A stretch of 64,000 nucleotides of DNA from Sulfolobales archaeon Acd1 (GCA_000389735.1 APJY01000002.1:339368-403367); one strand, 5' to 3'; shown: positions 37,017-47,159, numbered from the stretch's first letter. Translations and numbers: made by a program. Notes: a model not told the origin generated them from the letters alone.

Positions 37017-38051
37017 CTAACCCTTTCGGTCTATAATGACGGAGATGAAGAACCCTTGGGTTCCTCGGCTGGGCCAGAACCTGACCCCGTTGCCGGAGGG
37101 CTCGCCGAAGCTCAGCCTGAGGGTCTTAAACCCCTTGATGAGTTCCTCGCCCTCCTCGGGGAAGACGGAGCACGAGGAGTAAGTCACGTAATTCGAGATC
37201 TCCACGGCCGTCTTCAACATCTCCCTCTGAAGCTCTGAGAAGCTCTTTACCTTCTCAGGGGTCAGGGTCAAGAGGACGCAGGGATCGTTTGGGATCATGC
37301 CTGATGAGGAGCACGGGGCGTCCAGCAGGACCTTATCCGCCCTCCTGATCAGGGGGTTCCTCGAGTCCGCCTGGATCAGATGCACCTTCCTCAAGTCCAC
37401 GTTAAGCAACTTCAGGAAGCTCAATTCCTTTTCTAGCCTCGTCCTAGAGAGCTCCGAGGCGACGACCTCGGCCCTCCCTTCAGTTAGCGCCATCATCAGG
37501 GCTGTCTTGACACCTGGGGCGGAGGCCATGTCGTAAATCAGTTCACCAGGCTTCGGATCCAAGGCCTTAACCACGGCGAAGCTGGCCTTGTCCTGAATGA
37601 CGGCTCTTCCCTCCTTAAACGCCTTGACCTTGCTGGGATCGCCCTTAGTTACCCTGTAGAGCTCTGGGAAGTCATTGTCCCTTTCGAATTCGATCTTCTC
37701 CCCGATCTCCCTGAGCGTTTTATCCTGGTCCCCCTTGAAAGGGTTCACCCAGAACCAGTAGTTCCTCCTTATTGACGCCTCGGCCTCCAACCTCAGCCTC
37801 GGGATCCTCTTTTCGGCCCACTCCGGGAAGGCCGGCCTGCCCATTCCCCTCAGGAACTTCTCCGCTCTCTCCCTCGGGCTTCCAGAAAGGGAGTGGTAAT
37901 ATATTAAGAACTCCCTGGCCTTGCTGTAGACCAGATCGCCGTTCAAACCCTTCAGCATTCCCAGCTCTCTTCCCTTATCGATAGCGAGGGCCAGAGGCTC
38001 TCCCCTGAGGCAGAGCTTCGCTATGAAGGCCAGAACCTTCTCCAGGCCCAC
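37017..38051 (-). CDS. RsmB/NOP2-family RNA (cytosine-5) methyltransferase
   Basis: The enzyme uses S-adenosylmethionine to methylate cytosine C5 in rRNA or tRNA. It shows the SAM site IYDMASAPGVKTALMMA and the two catalytic cysteines in LLDAPCSSSGMI and YSSCSVFPEEGEEL near the C-terminus. An N-terminal helical domain is present. The frame is open to ATG 38162, but that would overlap the divergent exchanger gene by 71 nt, so I use GTG 38051 (344 residues). The start is uncertain. tRNA or rRNA specificity cannot be decided. Confidence 0.86.
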   Translation of the reverse strand: MGLEKVLAFIAKLCLRGEPLALAIDKGRELGMLKGLNGDLVYSKAREFLIYYHSLSGSPRERAEKFLRGMGRPAFPEWAEKRIPRLRLEAEASIRRNYWFWVNPFKGDQDKTLREIGEKIEFERDNDFPELYRVTKGDPSKVKAFKEGRAVIQDKASFAVVKALDPKPGELIYDMASAPGVKTALMMALTEGRAEVVASELSRTRLEKELSFLKLLNVDLRKVHLIQADSRNPLIRRADKVLLDAPCSSSGMIPNDPCVLLTLTPEKVKSFSELQREMLKTAVEISNYVTYSSCSVFPEEGEELIKGFKTLRLSFGEPSGNGVRFWPSRGTQGFFISVIIDRKG

Positions 38052-38091
38052 CTCACCGCTTATAGGGAAAAGGTGAGGAAAAAAGCCGAGG

Positions 38092-39018
38092 TTGATCGAT
38101 CTAGCGAGCCTAGCGGTCGCGCTTACCTCATTCTTCGGCCTAGTGGCCTCGGCGGCCCTCATAAGCGAGGGGGCACACGAACTCGAGAGGTCGTTCGGTC
38201 AGGGAATAGTGGGGGGCATGATTATAGGCCTCATAGAGACTCTACCCGAAACGGCGGTAGTCGCTTTCTCAGCGAGCTACGGAGACGTGGGCGTGGCCTT
38301 GGGAACCGCCTTGGGAGGAAACGTGTTCCTCTTCACCTTAGGGATAGCCTCCGTTGGCCTAGCTTACGTAACTCGTTACGGTGGGGTAATGAACATCTCT
38401 GCGGAGTATAGGGTGGAGAACAGGTACCTGCTCCTCTCCACGGCAGCGCTCGTCGCGTTACTAGTCTACGGTAAGCTCGACCTCTACAGCGGGGCAGCGC
38501 TCATCGCGATATACTTGGCTTACGCCGTCGAAAGGGCGAGGCAGTCGTCTTCTTCCGAGGGGCGGCCCGCCAAGCCTTACCCTGTTCTGATGCTTTCGGC
38601 CGGTCTCCTGTTAGCTATTGTTTCCTCCGAGCCGTTCGCAGTCGCAATCAACGACGTATCCACGGAACTCGGTGTTCCCCCTCTGCTATTATCTTTGGTG
38701 ATTGCGCCCTTGGCGACCGACGTGGACGCCTTACTCACCTCCGTTATGCTCGTTAGGAAGAGGAAGGAGGGAGGTTCCTTAGCCGTGATCGGGGTGGTTG
38801 GTAGCAAGATAGAGAACGCCACCATCCTGTTGGGCGTCGTGGGACTCCTGAGCCCTCTAAGCCTCCAAGGCTACCTCTTGGACTTAGCTTTCTTCGTGCT
38901 CTCCAACGCCGTGGCGATTTACGTGTTGTACGATAGGACGTTGGGGCTCAAGGAGAGTTTAGTCCTAGTGATGATGTACTTTATCTCAATAAGCGTTCTG
39001 TATTTGTTCTCGCTGTAA
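38092..39018 (+). CDS. Sodium/calcium exchanger family (CaCA) membrane protein
   Basis: The 308-residue protein has about ten helices in two inverted halves. The first alpha repeat contains GLIETLPETAVVAFSASYG and GVALGTALGGNVFLF (about 46-80). The second contains LVIAPLATDVDALLTSVM and VGSKIENATILL (about 200-250). These are the ion-binding repeats of the CaCA superfamily. It should exchange Ca2+ or another cation for Na+ or H+ at the cytoplasmic membrane. The TTG start lies in the region shared with the divergent methyltransferase gene. Confidence 0.83.
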   Translation: MIDLASLAVALTSFFGLVASAALISEGAHELERSFGQGIVGGMIIGLIETLPETAVVAFSASYGDVGVALGTALGGNVFLFTLGIASVGLAYVTRYGGVMNISAEYRVENRYLLLSTAALVALLVYGKLDLYSGAALIAIYLAYAVERARQSSSSEGRPAKPYPVLMLSAGLLLAIVSSEPFAVAINDVSTELGVPPLLLSLVIAPLATDVDALLTSVMLVRKRKEGGSLAVIGVVGSKIENATILLGVVGLLSPLSLQGYLLDLAFFVLSNAVAIYVLYDRTLGLKESLVLVMMYFISISVLYLFSL

Positions 39019-39055
39019 CGGAAAAGAAAAGAAGAGAGAAAAGAAGGGGAAAAAG

Positions 39056-40912
39056 TCACTTCTTCCTTAACAGCAATGCCGCGGCCGCGATTATCACTAC
39101 GACGACGACCACGCCGATCGCTACGTAGGAGAGGTTCAATGGCGATGACGTTCCCGAGGAGCTGGCGGAGCCAGTTGAAGTTGTTGCAGGCGGTGTGGTA
39201 GTACTCGTTGAAGTCGTCGTTGAATTGGTAGCGGTTGTGGTGGTTGTGGTAGAGGGCGTTAGACTCAACGTAACTGGCGTAGTCGTGGAGGAAACGAACG
39301 GGGTAACGAACGACACGTAAACCGATACGTTAGTAGCGTTCGTAGGCACCGGGAAGTAGTATATGCCGACGGAGGCCGGTAAGGTCTTTACGGCCTTGAA
39401 AGGCCCTCCGTTGACGCTCACGTATATTGTCGCGTTCGCGATTATTCCCTTCTGAACGCTCCATTCTACCACTACGTATTTCTGCCCGCTCAAGACCTCC
39501 GTGGTCACGGAAACGTTGGTGGGCAACGCTACGGCTGAGGGAAGCGGCACTTCAATCGTGGAGTAAGTGGATGTAACTGTGGCGCTCACTTGTAAGCTCG
39601 GGGGTGCGCCTGTCACGCTCGCCGATATTATGGGCTTGATGTATTCGAGGATCACGGAAGATCCATTGATCGAAGCGGCTAGAGGGAGGCCGTTAACGTT
39701 AGTCTCATAATACTCCACCGGCGTACCGTTCTTGAAGGCGAGGACTTGAACCGTCGAGCTAACCGTTAAGGTCGCGCTCGGGTTTGAGACCTGCGAGAAG
39801 CTGAATGACGGTGTGAGCGTCGTCGTTATTACGGCGTTCTCTAAGAACAGGGGCCAGAAGGGTATTGATAAGCTCGCTAATCCGGGCGTAGCCCCAAGGG
39901 TAATCGTAGCGTTTTGAACCAATAAGGCTTTAGAGCCGTTAAACGCGTAAATCTGCACCACCGGTGCCGGGGAGGAGGTCATAACGCCTGTACCCTGCCC
40001 CGTCCGCTCCGCGGGCATCAACACGACCGCCGCTCCCAGATGGCGCTCCGGTAGGACTAAGTAAGTCGCGTTGGGTACGCTCACCGGGAAGGAGACCTCG
40101 TTAAGGGTGCCGTTGGGGAAGAGCTCGTAGAACCTCACTTTCCCCACGAATTGAGCTAAGGTGGATGTCAGGTTCTGAGGGGTCGATGACAACAAGTACG
40201 AAGGTAGAGCGAAGGGGGGAGACGCCAGCAACACGTATTGGCCTGAGTAATACACCGGAGACGCCAGCAGCGGCACGCTGTAGTTGAACATCATTTTAGC
40301 TCCCTGGAAGGCTATGAGGTAGCTTCTGTTACCCATGAACATCGAAACGAAGACGCCGTCGTCATAAGGCAACGCCCAGGATATGTTGCCCTTCAGTAGG
40401 ACTTGTGTCGAACCGTTGGCGTATAGCACCAGTACTCCCTCGACTGGCGTTGCCTTACGAATAACGTTTCCGCTCGAATTCGTAACGTTAACCTCCAGCT
40501 GTGAGACGTTGTAGGCCTGTATGTAAACGCCTGAGCCGGTCGGCATCACGTTAATCGGCATGAAGTTCATCCTGAGCGTCCTGGTTGACGTGCCGTTGAC
40601 CAGCAAGGCCATTGAGGAGAAGTTCCCTACGAAGGACGCGTTAGTCATAACCGCGTTCCCGGTAAGGTAAACCAGGCCGAAAACCCCTTGGTATGAGGAC
40701 AGCGGTGAGGTATAGTAGAAGTTTATCGCTAAGGTCATTGGGGGTAGCGTGGTCGTTGGCGGCTGCGTGATAGGAGAGGCCGTCTGAGCTAGGGCTGGTG
40801 TCAAAGTCGCGACCAGAAAGGCCAGTGTAAGAGTTAACGTCAGTGTTCTAGTTGCGAAGGTCGTAGTTAATCCTCCCTGTTTAGCCGTTTTTTCATTATT
40901 TATTCTCTTCAT
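39056..40912 (-). CDS. Secreted surface glycoprotein with Thr/Ser-rich stalk and C-terminal anchor
   Basis: The 618-residue protein has a signal peptide (about 1-43, hydrophobic core LTLTLAFLVATLTPALA). A beta-rich extracellular domain with many N-glycosylation sequons covers about 50-545, a Thr/Ser stalk about 545-590, and a C-terminal membrane helix ends in LLLRKK. This is the architecture of Sulfolobales S-layer-associated or exoenzyme-like proteins. No catalytic motif is seen. A GGTGGT ribosome-binding site (RNA sense, 40921-40926) lies 8 nt before the ATG. Confidence 0.8.
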   Translation of the reverse strand: MKRINNEKTAKQGGLTTTFATRTLTLTLTLAFLVATLTPALAQTASPITQPPTTTLPPMTLAINFYYTSPLSSYQGVFGLVYLTGNAVMTNASFVGNFSSMALLVNGTSTRTLRMNFMPINVMPTGSGVYIQAYNVSQLEVNVTNSSGNVIRKATPVEGVLVLYANGSTQVLLKGNISWALPYDDGVFVSMFMGNRSYLIAFQGAKMMFNYSVPLLASPVYYSGQYVLLASPPFALPSYLLSSTPQNLTSTLAQFVGKVRFYELFPNGTLNEVSFPVSVPNATYLVLPERHLGAAVVLMPAERTGQGTGVMTSSPAPVVQIYAFNGSKALLVQNATITLGATPGLASLSIPFWPLFLENAVITTTLTPSFSFSQVSNPSATLTVSSTVQVLAFKNGTPVEYYETNVNGLPLAASINGSSVILEYIKPIISASVTGAPPSLQVSATVTSTYSTIEVPLPSAVALPTNVSVTTEVLSGQKYVVVEWSVQKGIIANATIYVSVNGGPFKAVKTLPASVGIYYFPVPTNATNVSVYVSFVTPFVSSTTTPVTLSLTPSTTTTTTATNSTTTSTSTTTPPATTSTGSASSSGTSSPLNLSYVAIGVVVVVVIIAAAALLLRKK

Positions 40913-40994
40913 ATTTGATTACCACCGATACAATGTGAGGTTAGAAGTATAAATTGATGATCGTAACGCATAGTACGTAATAAGGAGAAAGGAG

Positions 40995-41447
40995 TTGACC
41001 TGCCCTCAGCCGCTGGCGATAGCTAAGGCTTTGACTCTCTATTTAGGCAACGAGGTCAGGACCAGTCAAATCAGGAGCTACTTAAGGGTCATAAGATCCG
41101 GTTATCCCGATTGCGACATGGACAGGGAGGCGCAGTTGATAGCCGAAGAGCTGGAGGCCTTAGGCGTTACGGTGATAGACGATTTATCCGGTGAAATCAA
41201 AAAGTTCGCGGACGGAATTTCAGTAATACTTAGGGATGACAAGGTCGTGATAAGGAGGGGAGACGCCGACCTGAAGATCACGAGGGACCCTAACGTGATA
41301 GCCAGGATTTACGAGCTGATCGCGGAAGCTAAGAGCGGGAGCGATTTCGTTTCGCTAGTGGAGTCCTTGGAGAGGTCGGAGGAGGAGTTGAGCTGGCTTA
41401 AGGAATACGTGAGGAAGCTGAAGGAGGAACGGAGTAAAACTGGATAA
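40995..41447 (+). CDS. Hypothetical soluble helical protein
   Basis: The 150-residue acidic protein starts at TTG directly after an AAAGGAG ribosome site. It has a helical N-terminal part with cysteines at about 3 and 40, a short beta central part and a long C-terminal helix (about 118-147). No family recognised. It is divergent from the surface glycoprotein and convergent with the ABC permease gene. Confidence 0.65.
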   Translation: MTCPQPLAIAKALTLYLGNEVRTSQIRSYLRVIRSGYPDCDMDREAQLIAEELEALGVTVIDDLSGEIKKFADGISVILRDDKVVIRRGDADLKITRDPNVIARIYELIAEAKSGSDFVSLVESLERSEEELSWLKEYVRKLKEERSKTG

Positions 41448-41461
41448 TTTCACCTAAAAAA

Positions 41462-42886
41462 TCAGAAGTCTTTCCTTCTAAACCTTATAATGGCCAAGGC
41501 CAGGGGGATTACCAACCAGACCAGCGATCCAGCGACGGCCTCTGGCAATCCGATATCGGCCTTAAGGAAGCTCACGCTGTTAATTAATATCTGCTCGCCT
41601 AGCGACGGGAAGTCCAGGTAGTACAGGGCCTCCAAGGGTAGGTTACTGAGCTGGGACGGTTGAGGCGTTAGGGACGCCTGTCCTAGGTTCTGAATAACGC
41701 TGATGGCGGTGGGCAAGACCAGGAAGAAGATGGCGTACGTGGTTATACTGATGAGCGAGAACTGCCAACCCCTGTTAACGAACGCCGCAATTAGGTATAG
41801 CAATGATACGTATGAAAGTTGGATCAGGATCGTCGAAGCGAAGAGGGCGAAGAGTAGTTCTCTCGGCACTGGGAAGCCGAAGGGACTCAGGGTGAAGTAA
41901 AGTATCGCGTAGCTGACGGAGTCCGCTATTATAGCGACCGCGGCCACGGTTAGGGCGGTTGAGAGGTACCTGACCAACAGGATCTGAGTCCTGGTTATCG
42001 GCTGTGCGATCAGGAACTTCAGCACGCCGGATTCTGTTTGCCTGATTATCGAGTTCAGAGTCGAATAGAACGTGGCCAACGGGTAGATGCCGTTCACTAT
42101 TAGAAACCCACCGCTCAGTATGACCAAGCTGTAAACGAGGACTACTATTAGGTTGGGTACCAAGTCAGTAAGGTTTACGGGATACGCAGCTGACGTCGCA
42201 TTAGCTACGTTCTGTCCGACAGGGGAAATAACGAACCTTAAGCTGGGCTGTGCCTCCACTTCGAAGACCTTGAAGCCGCTAATCGTTACGTTGAGTTTCT
42301 GAACGCTCACGGCGACCGTTGCCGGTTCGGCGCTACCGCTTATGGCCATAACTATTGCGTTCTGCGGTTGGCCGTAGTTGAACCCCTGTGTTAGGACGAT
42401 GGCCGTGTATACGAATTGGCTTCCCAGAGGAATCTGGAGATCCGATCCGCCGTTAATCAACGAGGGCGTCGATATGAAGTATTCGGTTCCCTCACCGAAA
42501 CCTTGAGGAGACGTAGCGGTCACCTTTCCGCTCGAGGTGTTGAGGTCGATTTCGACGGGATACGCATTCACGTTAGGGGGCAAGGTTAGGTTGAGCGTCC
42601 CTTTTCCGGAGACGGCTACCGTGCTTCCGTTGGATAGCGAGATCGTCCCTCGGTACTCGAGGAGCTCGCCGTCTGCCCCGAAGACGTAGCCGAACAGTTT
42701 ATGCGTCGTTGCGTTGTATACCGCGAAGACCCCAGCCCCCGAAAGAGGGGAATTGGATATCGTGGTTTTGACGGCAAGAGAGGCCAGACCGCCCATGCCT
42801 AGTAATACGAGGATGAAAAGCGCAAGGGCGAGCAGGTTGTACCAAGACCTGAACTGCCTCAAGAAGTCGTAAAGTAGGGGGTTCAC
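41462..42886 (-). CDS. ABC-2 type exporter permease with large extracellular domain
   Basis: The 474-residue protein has one N-terminal membrane helix (about 15-35), an extracellular beta-rich domain with several N-glycosylation sequons (about 40-240), then about five more helices and a C-terminal RFRRKDF. This split arrangement fits ABC-2 permeases with an external loop domain. The start overlaps the ATPase gene by 4 nt. The substrate is unknown. Confidence 0.8.
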   Translation of the reverse strand: MNPLLYDFLRQFRSWYNLLALALFILVLLGMGGLASLAVKTTISNSPLSGAGVFAVYNATTHKLFGYVFGADGELLEYRGTISLSNGSTVAVSGKGTLNLTLPPNVNAYPVEIDLNTSSGKVTATSPQGFGEGTEYFISTPSLINGGSDLQIPLGSQFVYTAIVLTQGFNYGQPQNAIVMAISGSAEPATVAVSVQKLNVTISGFKVFEVEAQPSLRFVISPVGQNVANATSAAYPVNLTDLVPNLIVVLVYSLVILSGGFLIVNGIYPLATFYSTLNSIIRQTESGVLKFLIAQPITRTQILLVRYLSTALTVAAVAIIADSVSYAILYFTLSPFGFPVPRELLFALFASTILIQLSYVSLLYLIAAFVNRGWQFSLISITTYAIFFLVLPTAISVIQNLGQASLTPQPSQLSNLPLEALYYLDFPSLGEQILINSVSFLKADIGLPEAVAGSLVWLVIPLALAIIRFRRKDF

Positions 42887-43794
42887 CTGACCTCACCTAT
42901 CGTTTCGAAGAAAACGTCCTCTAGAGTCTTGCTCGCCCATCCCATCTCGAGGAAGTCCGGAAAGGACTTAACGGCCCTCGCTATCCCCTCTATGTCCCCG
43001 TTGAACTCCTCTATTACGACGACTCCCCTCTCCACCTTAACGTCCTTACCGAAGCCCCTAAATAGTTCCAATGACCTCTGGGCGCTCTCGGGGGTGGCGA
43101 ACCTCACCCTGAACGTTTTGGTTTTGCCCATCGACTCGATTTCCGCCATCGTTGCCACCTTGACTACCTTGCCCTTGTGAATGAAGACTACCCTGTCGGC
43201 GAGGTTCTGAACTTCCGAGAGGATGTGGGAGGAGAAGAGGACTGCCGCGTTCTCCTTCCTCATCCTCAGCGCGAACTCCCTGAAGAACCTAATCCCTTCG
43301 GGGTCTAAGCCATTCAGTACTTCGTCGAACAGGAAGTTGGAGGGGTTGCTTATCATCGATATGGCCAACGCCAGCCTCTTCCTCATGCCCTGCGAGTATT
43401 GCCTGATCCTCTTCCTCTCATGACCGCTCAGCCCAACCTCCTCGAAGAGCTTCTTCGCCAACTCCTTCGCCTCGTGGCCGGAAATCCCCCTAAGGCCACA
43501 CACGTAGAGGAAGTAGTCCTCGGCCCTCATGTCAGGGTCGAAGGAAGGGATTTCAGGAACCCAGCCCGTAAGCTTGGAGGCCCCCACTTTCTCTTTCAGT
43601 ATGCTCTTACCGTCCATCCTCACGTCGCCCTTCTGAGGGATTTTGACGCCCACAGCCGTCTCTATCGTGGTCGTCTTCCCGGCCCCGTTCACGCCAACTA
43701 AACCCACTATTTCGCCGTTCTTGACCTCAAAGGTTACGTCACGAATACCTCCACCTGTCCTGTAAATTTTGGTGAGCTCAAGGATTTCTATCAT
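42883..43794 (-). CDS. ABC transporter ATP-binding protein
   Basis: The 303-residue ATPase has Walker A GVNGAGKTTTIE (about 34), signature YSQGMRKRLALA (about 133), Walker B FLFDEVLNGLDPEG (about 155) and SSHILSEV (about 188). The C-terminal 90 residues are a regulatory extension. It forms a two-gene operon with the ABC-2 permease. In Walker B the usual DEP is DEV. Confidence 0.92.
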   Translation of the reverse strand: MIEILELTKIYRTGGGIRDVTFEVKNGEIVGLVGVNGAGKTTTIETAVGVKIPQKGDVRMDGKSILKEKVGASKLTGWVPEIPSFDPDMRAEDYFLYVCGLRGISGHEAKELAKKLFEEVGLSGHERKRIRQYSQGMRKRLALAISMISNPSNFLFDEVLNGLDPEGIRFFREFALRMRKENAAVLFSSHILSEVQNLADRVVFIHKGKVVKVATMAEIESMGKTKTFRVRFATPESAQRSLELFRGFGKDVKVERGVVVIEEFNGDIEGIARAVKSFPDFLEMGWASKTLEDVFFETIGEVR

Positions 43795-43894
43795 TGAATC
43801 CCGTCAGTCCCATTCCCCGACCTGCGTAGATTTAAGCGTGATCGTAGGCTTCGTTCGAAATCGAATTAATTAGAGGGGGAGTTCACCTTGAATT

Positions 43895-45934
43895 ATGCTC
43901 AGGGAACACCTGAAGGTCGTAAAGGGCGAAGCCACCTATACCGACGATATCGGTTTCCCCGACACTCTCTACCTCGGCGTCTACAGGTCACCAGTAGCCA
44001 GGGGCATAGTTAAGTCCGTAACCCCTCCGAAGTCAGCGTTACTGACCATAACTTGGGACGACGTGAGGGCGTATCTACCCGTTAGGGCCTACGAGGGGGG
44101 CAACGTAGTTAGGATGCCCGTTCTGGCCGACGGTAGGGTGAACTTCGTAGGCCAGCCCGTCTTCGCTTTCGTGGTTAAGGACAGGTACGAGGTGGAGGAC
44201 GCCCTGGATGAGGCGGGGGCAGAAATAGAGCCTTTGAGACCGATAATTACCATCGAGGAGGCCCTTAACGGTGAGCCCATACACGGCAAGAGCAACGTGG
44301 CCGTCGACGTCAGGGTCAAGGGAGGTGACCTGGAACAGAGGGTGAACTCGGAGGTCGAGGTAGAGAGGAGCATAACGCTCCACAGAGTGGTAGCCAACCC
44401 CATCGAGCCAAAGGGGGTAATCGTGAGGTGGGAGGGCGACAGGCTCTTCGTCATAGGTTCCTTCCAATCGGCCTTCAGGGTCAGGGCTGACCTCCAGGAG
44501 ACCTTAGGGATGCCCCCCGAGAAAATCACCGTCGTCTCCGCCCCCAACGTGGGGGGAGGGTTCGGTAACAAGATCTCCGCCTATCCGGAGTACGCGCTCG
44601 CGGCGATAGCTTCGAGGAAGTTGGGGAGGCCGGTCAAATGGATAGAGACCAGGCAGGAGCACCTACTGAGCCCCATACAGGGTAGGTCGATGAGGGCGAC
44701 GCTCAAGCTCCACGCAAGGAGGGACGGCACCGTCCTCGGGATCTCGGGGGAAATAGTGATAGACGGCGGGGCCTACATGATGGGGATCGGTCCGGTGTTC
44801 CCCAACTTCATAATCAACATGCTCCCCGGCCCCTACAAGATGAGGTTCATCGACGTCAGGGGAATGATGGTGTACACGAACAAGCCGCCCTACGGGGCTT
44901 ACAGGGGCGCAGGGAGGCCGGAGGCGGCCCTCCTTCACGAGTCGCTAATGGAGGCCCTCGCGGAGGAACTGAAGCTCGACCCCGCCGAGCTGAGGGAGAG
45001 GAACCTCGTCGAGTCTGGGGAGTCCCACACCCTCCCCACCGGCCTTAAGCTCGACCCCGCGGGTTACAGGGAGGTGTTCGCTAAGGCTAGGGAGGTCTAC
45101 GAGAGGTTGAAGAGGGAGGGGAAGAGGCCTGTCATAATAGCCTTCTTCAACTACGTGAGCAACCCGCCCGGTGAGGGAGCTAAGGTCGTTGTCGGGAAGG
45201 GAAGGGTGAAGGTGTACGCGGGCAGCGGCCCCCACGGCCAGGCCCACTGGTCGACCTTCGCCAGGGTTGTGGCTCAGAGGTTGGGGGTCGATGAGAACAT
45301 AATCGACGTGAACTTAAACAGCACCGAAGTGATTAAGGAGGGTGTCGGCAGCTTCGGAAGCAGGACTTCGAGCGCGGGGGTTAACGCTGTCCTTTCGGCC
45401 GTCGAGGGACTGCTCCACATCCTGAAGGAAGAGGGGGTGACCCTGGGGCAGGCCCTGAACTCCTATGAGGAGTACTCCTACGAGACCTTCGCCAAGGCGG
45501 ACTCGGTTGTGACCCCTGGGGCGGCCGTAGCCTACGCGGAGGCCGATGGGGAGCTCTGCAAGGCCTACGTTAGGGAGCTACACGTTTTCCTGGACGTGGG
45601 AAGGATCCTCATTAGGAGCGAAGTGGAGGGCCAAGTGATAGGAGGAGCGGCGCAGGGTCTGGCACAGGTGATGTACGAGAAGGCCGACTTCGACGAGTAC
45701 GGCAATCCTAAGTATTCCTCTATTAGCGACGAGGGCGTCCCTTCTTCAGCGGACGTCACTTGGCGAACGTACGTTCACCCCATGGAGGTCTATCCTACTA
45801 ACTTGCTCGGGGGCGCCAGGGGTATAGGCGAGGCCGGCACGAGCGCGGGCTTGGCCGCGGGCGCTCTGGCAGTCGAGAGGGCCTTAGGGAGGAGGCTGAG
45901 CGAACTGCCGTTAGACCCATCAACTCTGTGCTGA
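43895..45934 (+). CDS. Xanthine dehydrogenase / aldehyde oxidase family molybdenum-binding subunit (second copy)
   Basis: The 679-residue large subunit has the N-terminal substrate domain (EATYTDDIGFPDTLYLGVYRS), the cofactor loop AYRGAGRPEAALLHE (about 338) and the C-terminal catalytic glutamate segment GGARGIGEAGTSAGL (about 641). Like the copy at 7108 it lacks the CO dehydrogenase Cys motif, and no FAD or 2Fe-2S subunit lies nearby. The two copies are clearly diverged paralogues. The likely substrate is an aldehyde or a heterocycle. It may share small subunits encoded elsewhere. Confidence 0.87.
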   Translation: MLREHLKVVKGEATYTDDIGFPDTLYLGVYRSPVARGIVKSVTPPKSALLTITWDDVRAYLPVRAYEGGNVVRMPVLADGRVNFVGQPVFAFVVKDRYEVEDALDEAGAEIEPLRPIITIEEALNGEPIHGKSNVAVDVRVKGGDLEQRVNSEVEVERSITLHRVVANPIEPKGVIVRWEGDRLFVIGSFQSAFRVRADLQETLGMPPEKITVVSAPNVGGGFGNKISAYPEYALAAIASRKLGRPVKWIETRQEHLLSPIQGRSMRATLKLHARRDGTVLGISGEIVIDGGAYMMGIGPVFPNFIINMLPGPYKMRFIDVRGMMVYTNKPPYGAYRGAGRPEAALLHESLMEALAEELKLDPAELRERNLVESGESHTLPTGLKLDPAGYREVFAKAREVYERLKREGKRPVIIAFFNYVSNPPGEGAKVVVGKGRVKVYAGSGPHGQAHWSTFARVVAQRLGVDENIIDVNLNSTEVIKEGVGSFGSRTSSAGVNAVLSAVEGLLHILKEEGVTLGQALNSYEEYSYETFAKADSVVTPGAAVAYAEADGELCKAYVRELHVFLDVGRILIRSEVEGQVIGGAAQGLAQVMYEKADFDEYGNPKYSSISDEGVPSSADVTWRTYVHPMEVYPTNLLGGARGIGEAGTSAGLAAGALAVERALGRRLSELPLDPSTLC

Positions 45935-45962
45935 TAACGCTTAATTACGTAAACCACCCCTC

Positions 45963-47135
45963 TTGTCTCACGGGCTGATGATCGTCCTACTGGTCCTCCT
46001 GAGTCTCTTCGGCTTCTCGCTGTCCAGCAACACTTTGGTCGTTTATCACGGCGTGAACGGAAGTAGCATCATGGCGACCTACTACCCTTACAACTTCGAG
46101 GCCAACCCGACGTACGTCAGCGGGGTGGCCTCGGTTTACTATCGCAACTTCACGTTGACGATTAACACCACCGTTCCCCAGCTCTTCGCGGTCCTGGTGA
46201 GTTCAGGCGATTTCAGCGCGGTAGTTTGGAGCGGCCTTTCCTTAACCCCGGCGAGCGTTTCCGTCCCCGCTTACGTGAACGGGAGCGGCACTGCCTACCT
46301 TTACTTCCTTAACGGTTCGAGCTTCTTCGTGGTTAAGGTCCCCATACTGGAGGGTGTTACTCAGACTGTCCCCGTGTCGGGCTACGTTTACAGGGTGGTC
46401 TCTGTGGGCCCGGTGGTCTACAAGAAAGTAGGGGAAATAGGACTTCAACCCCCCAACAGGGTGGGGTCCTACGGCCTGCTCAACGTCAACGGGTCCCTAG
46501 TTCCTGCCCTAATAGGCAAAGGGTACGCTTACCTCTACGGAGTTAACGGCTCCGTGGTCGGGCTCATCGTGGAGAACATCTCGTACCCGACATCAGTCGT
46601 TTACGTGTCCGTGCCGAGCCTTCCCCCAACGCAGCGCGTAGCTCAGTTCGGCGACGTCGTGCTCTCTGTGCTCTCCAACGGGTCGGTGCTCAGTGACCTA
46701 CCTTACAAAGTGCTGAGCAGGGTCTCGTCCGGGGTCCTTTTGGACGTCAACGGCACGAACTACCTAGTTTTCTCCAATAACGTGTACCGCCTGACCGAGG
46801 AGACGCCGAGCGTAAGCTCATACTCAGTACCCACGCCCAGGGGGATTTACACGGTGATCGTCGCGAACGTTACGACGGAAGGACCGGTCATGCTCAAGAT
46901 ACCCCTTCTGGGCGTTTACGTCAACTCCAGCTCGACCCCACAGGGTAGCGTACTGTACGAGAACTACTCCAACCATTACCTAACCCTCTTGGTCTACGGG
47001 CCCGCCCTCATAACCGTTTACTCGTATCAGCCTCCCGCGGGCGGAGGGAGTAGCCTATTCACGGGGCTAACGGTGGCGGCCATCGTGCTTTCGATAGTTC
47101 TGATATTTCTAGCTGTCAGGGCCCTGAGGAGGTGA
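45963..47135 (+). CDS. Secreted beta-rich surface protein with C-terminal membrane anchor
   Basis: The 390-residue protein has a signal peptide (about 1-21), a beta-rich extracellular domain with many Asn-X-Ser/Thr sites, a PPAGGGSS linker (about 355) and a C-terminal helix ending in LAVRALRR. No known domain was recognised. It has the same overall build as the surface proteins at 13081 and 39056, without their repeats or Thr stalk. It precedes the ferredoxin oxidoreductase genes but is unlikely to share their role. Confidence 0.75.
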   Translation: MSHGLMIVLLVLLSLFGFSLSSNTLVVYHGVNGSSIMATYYPYNFEANPTYVSGVASVYYRNFTLTINTTVPQLFAVLVSSGDFSAVVWSGLSLTPASVSVPAYVNGSGTAYLYFLNGSSFFVVKVPILEGVTQTVPVSGYVYRVVSVGPVVYKKVGEIGLQPPNRVGSYGLLNVNGSLVPALIGKGYAYLYGVNGSVVGLIVENISYPTSVVYVSVPSLPPTQRVAQFGDVVLSVLSNGSVLSDLPYKVLSRVSSGVLLDVNGTNYLVFSNNVYRLTEETPSVSSYSVPTPRGIYTVIVANVTTEGPVMLKIPLLGVYVNSSSTPQGSVLYENYSNHYLTLLVYGPALITVYSYQPPAGGGSSLFTGLTVAAIVLSIVLIFLAVRALRR

Positions 47136-47159
47136 ATGAGAAAGTCACCTTATTATCTT

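Noticed and set aside
39150..39260. Simple-sequence GTT/GGT stretch
   Set aside because: It is the coding sequence of the Thr-rich stalk of the surface protein, not an independent repeat element.
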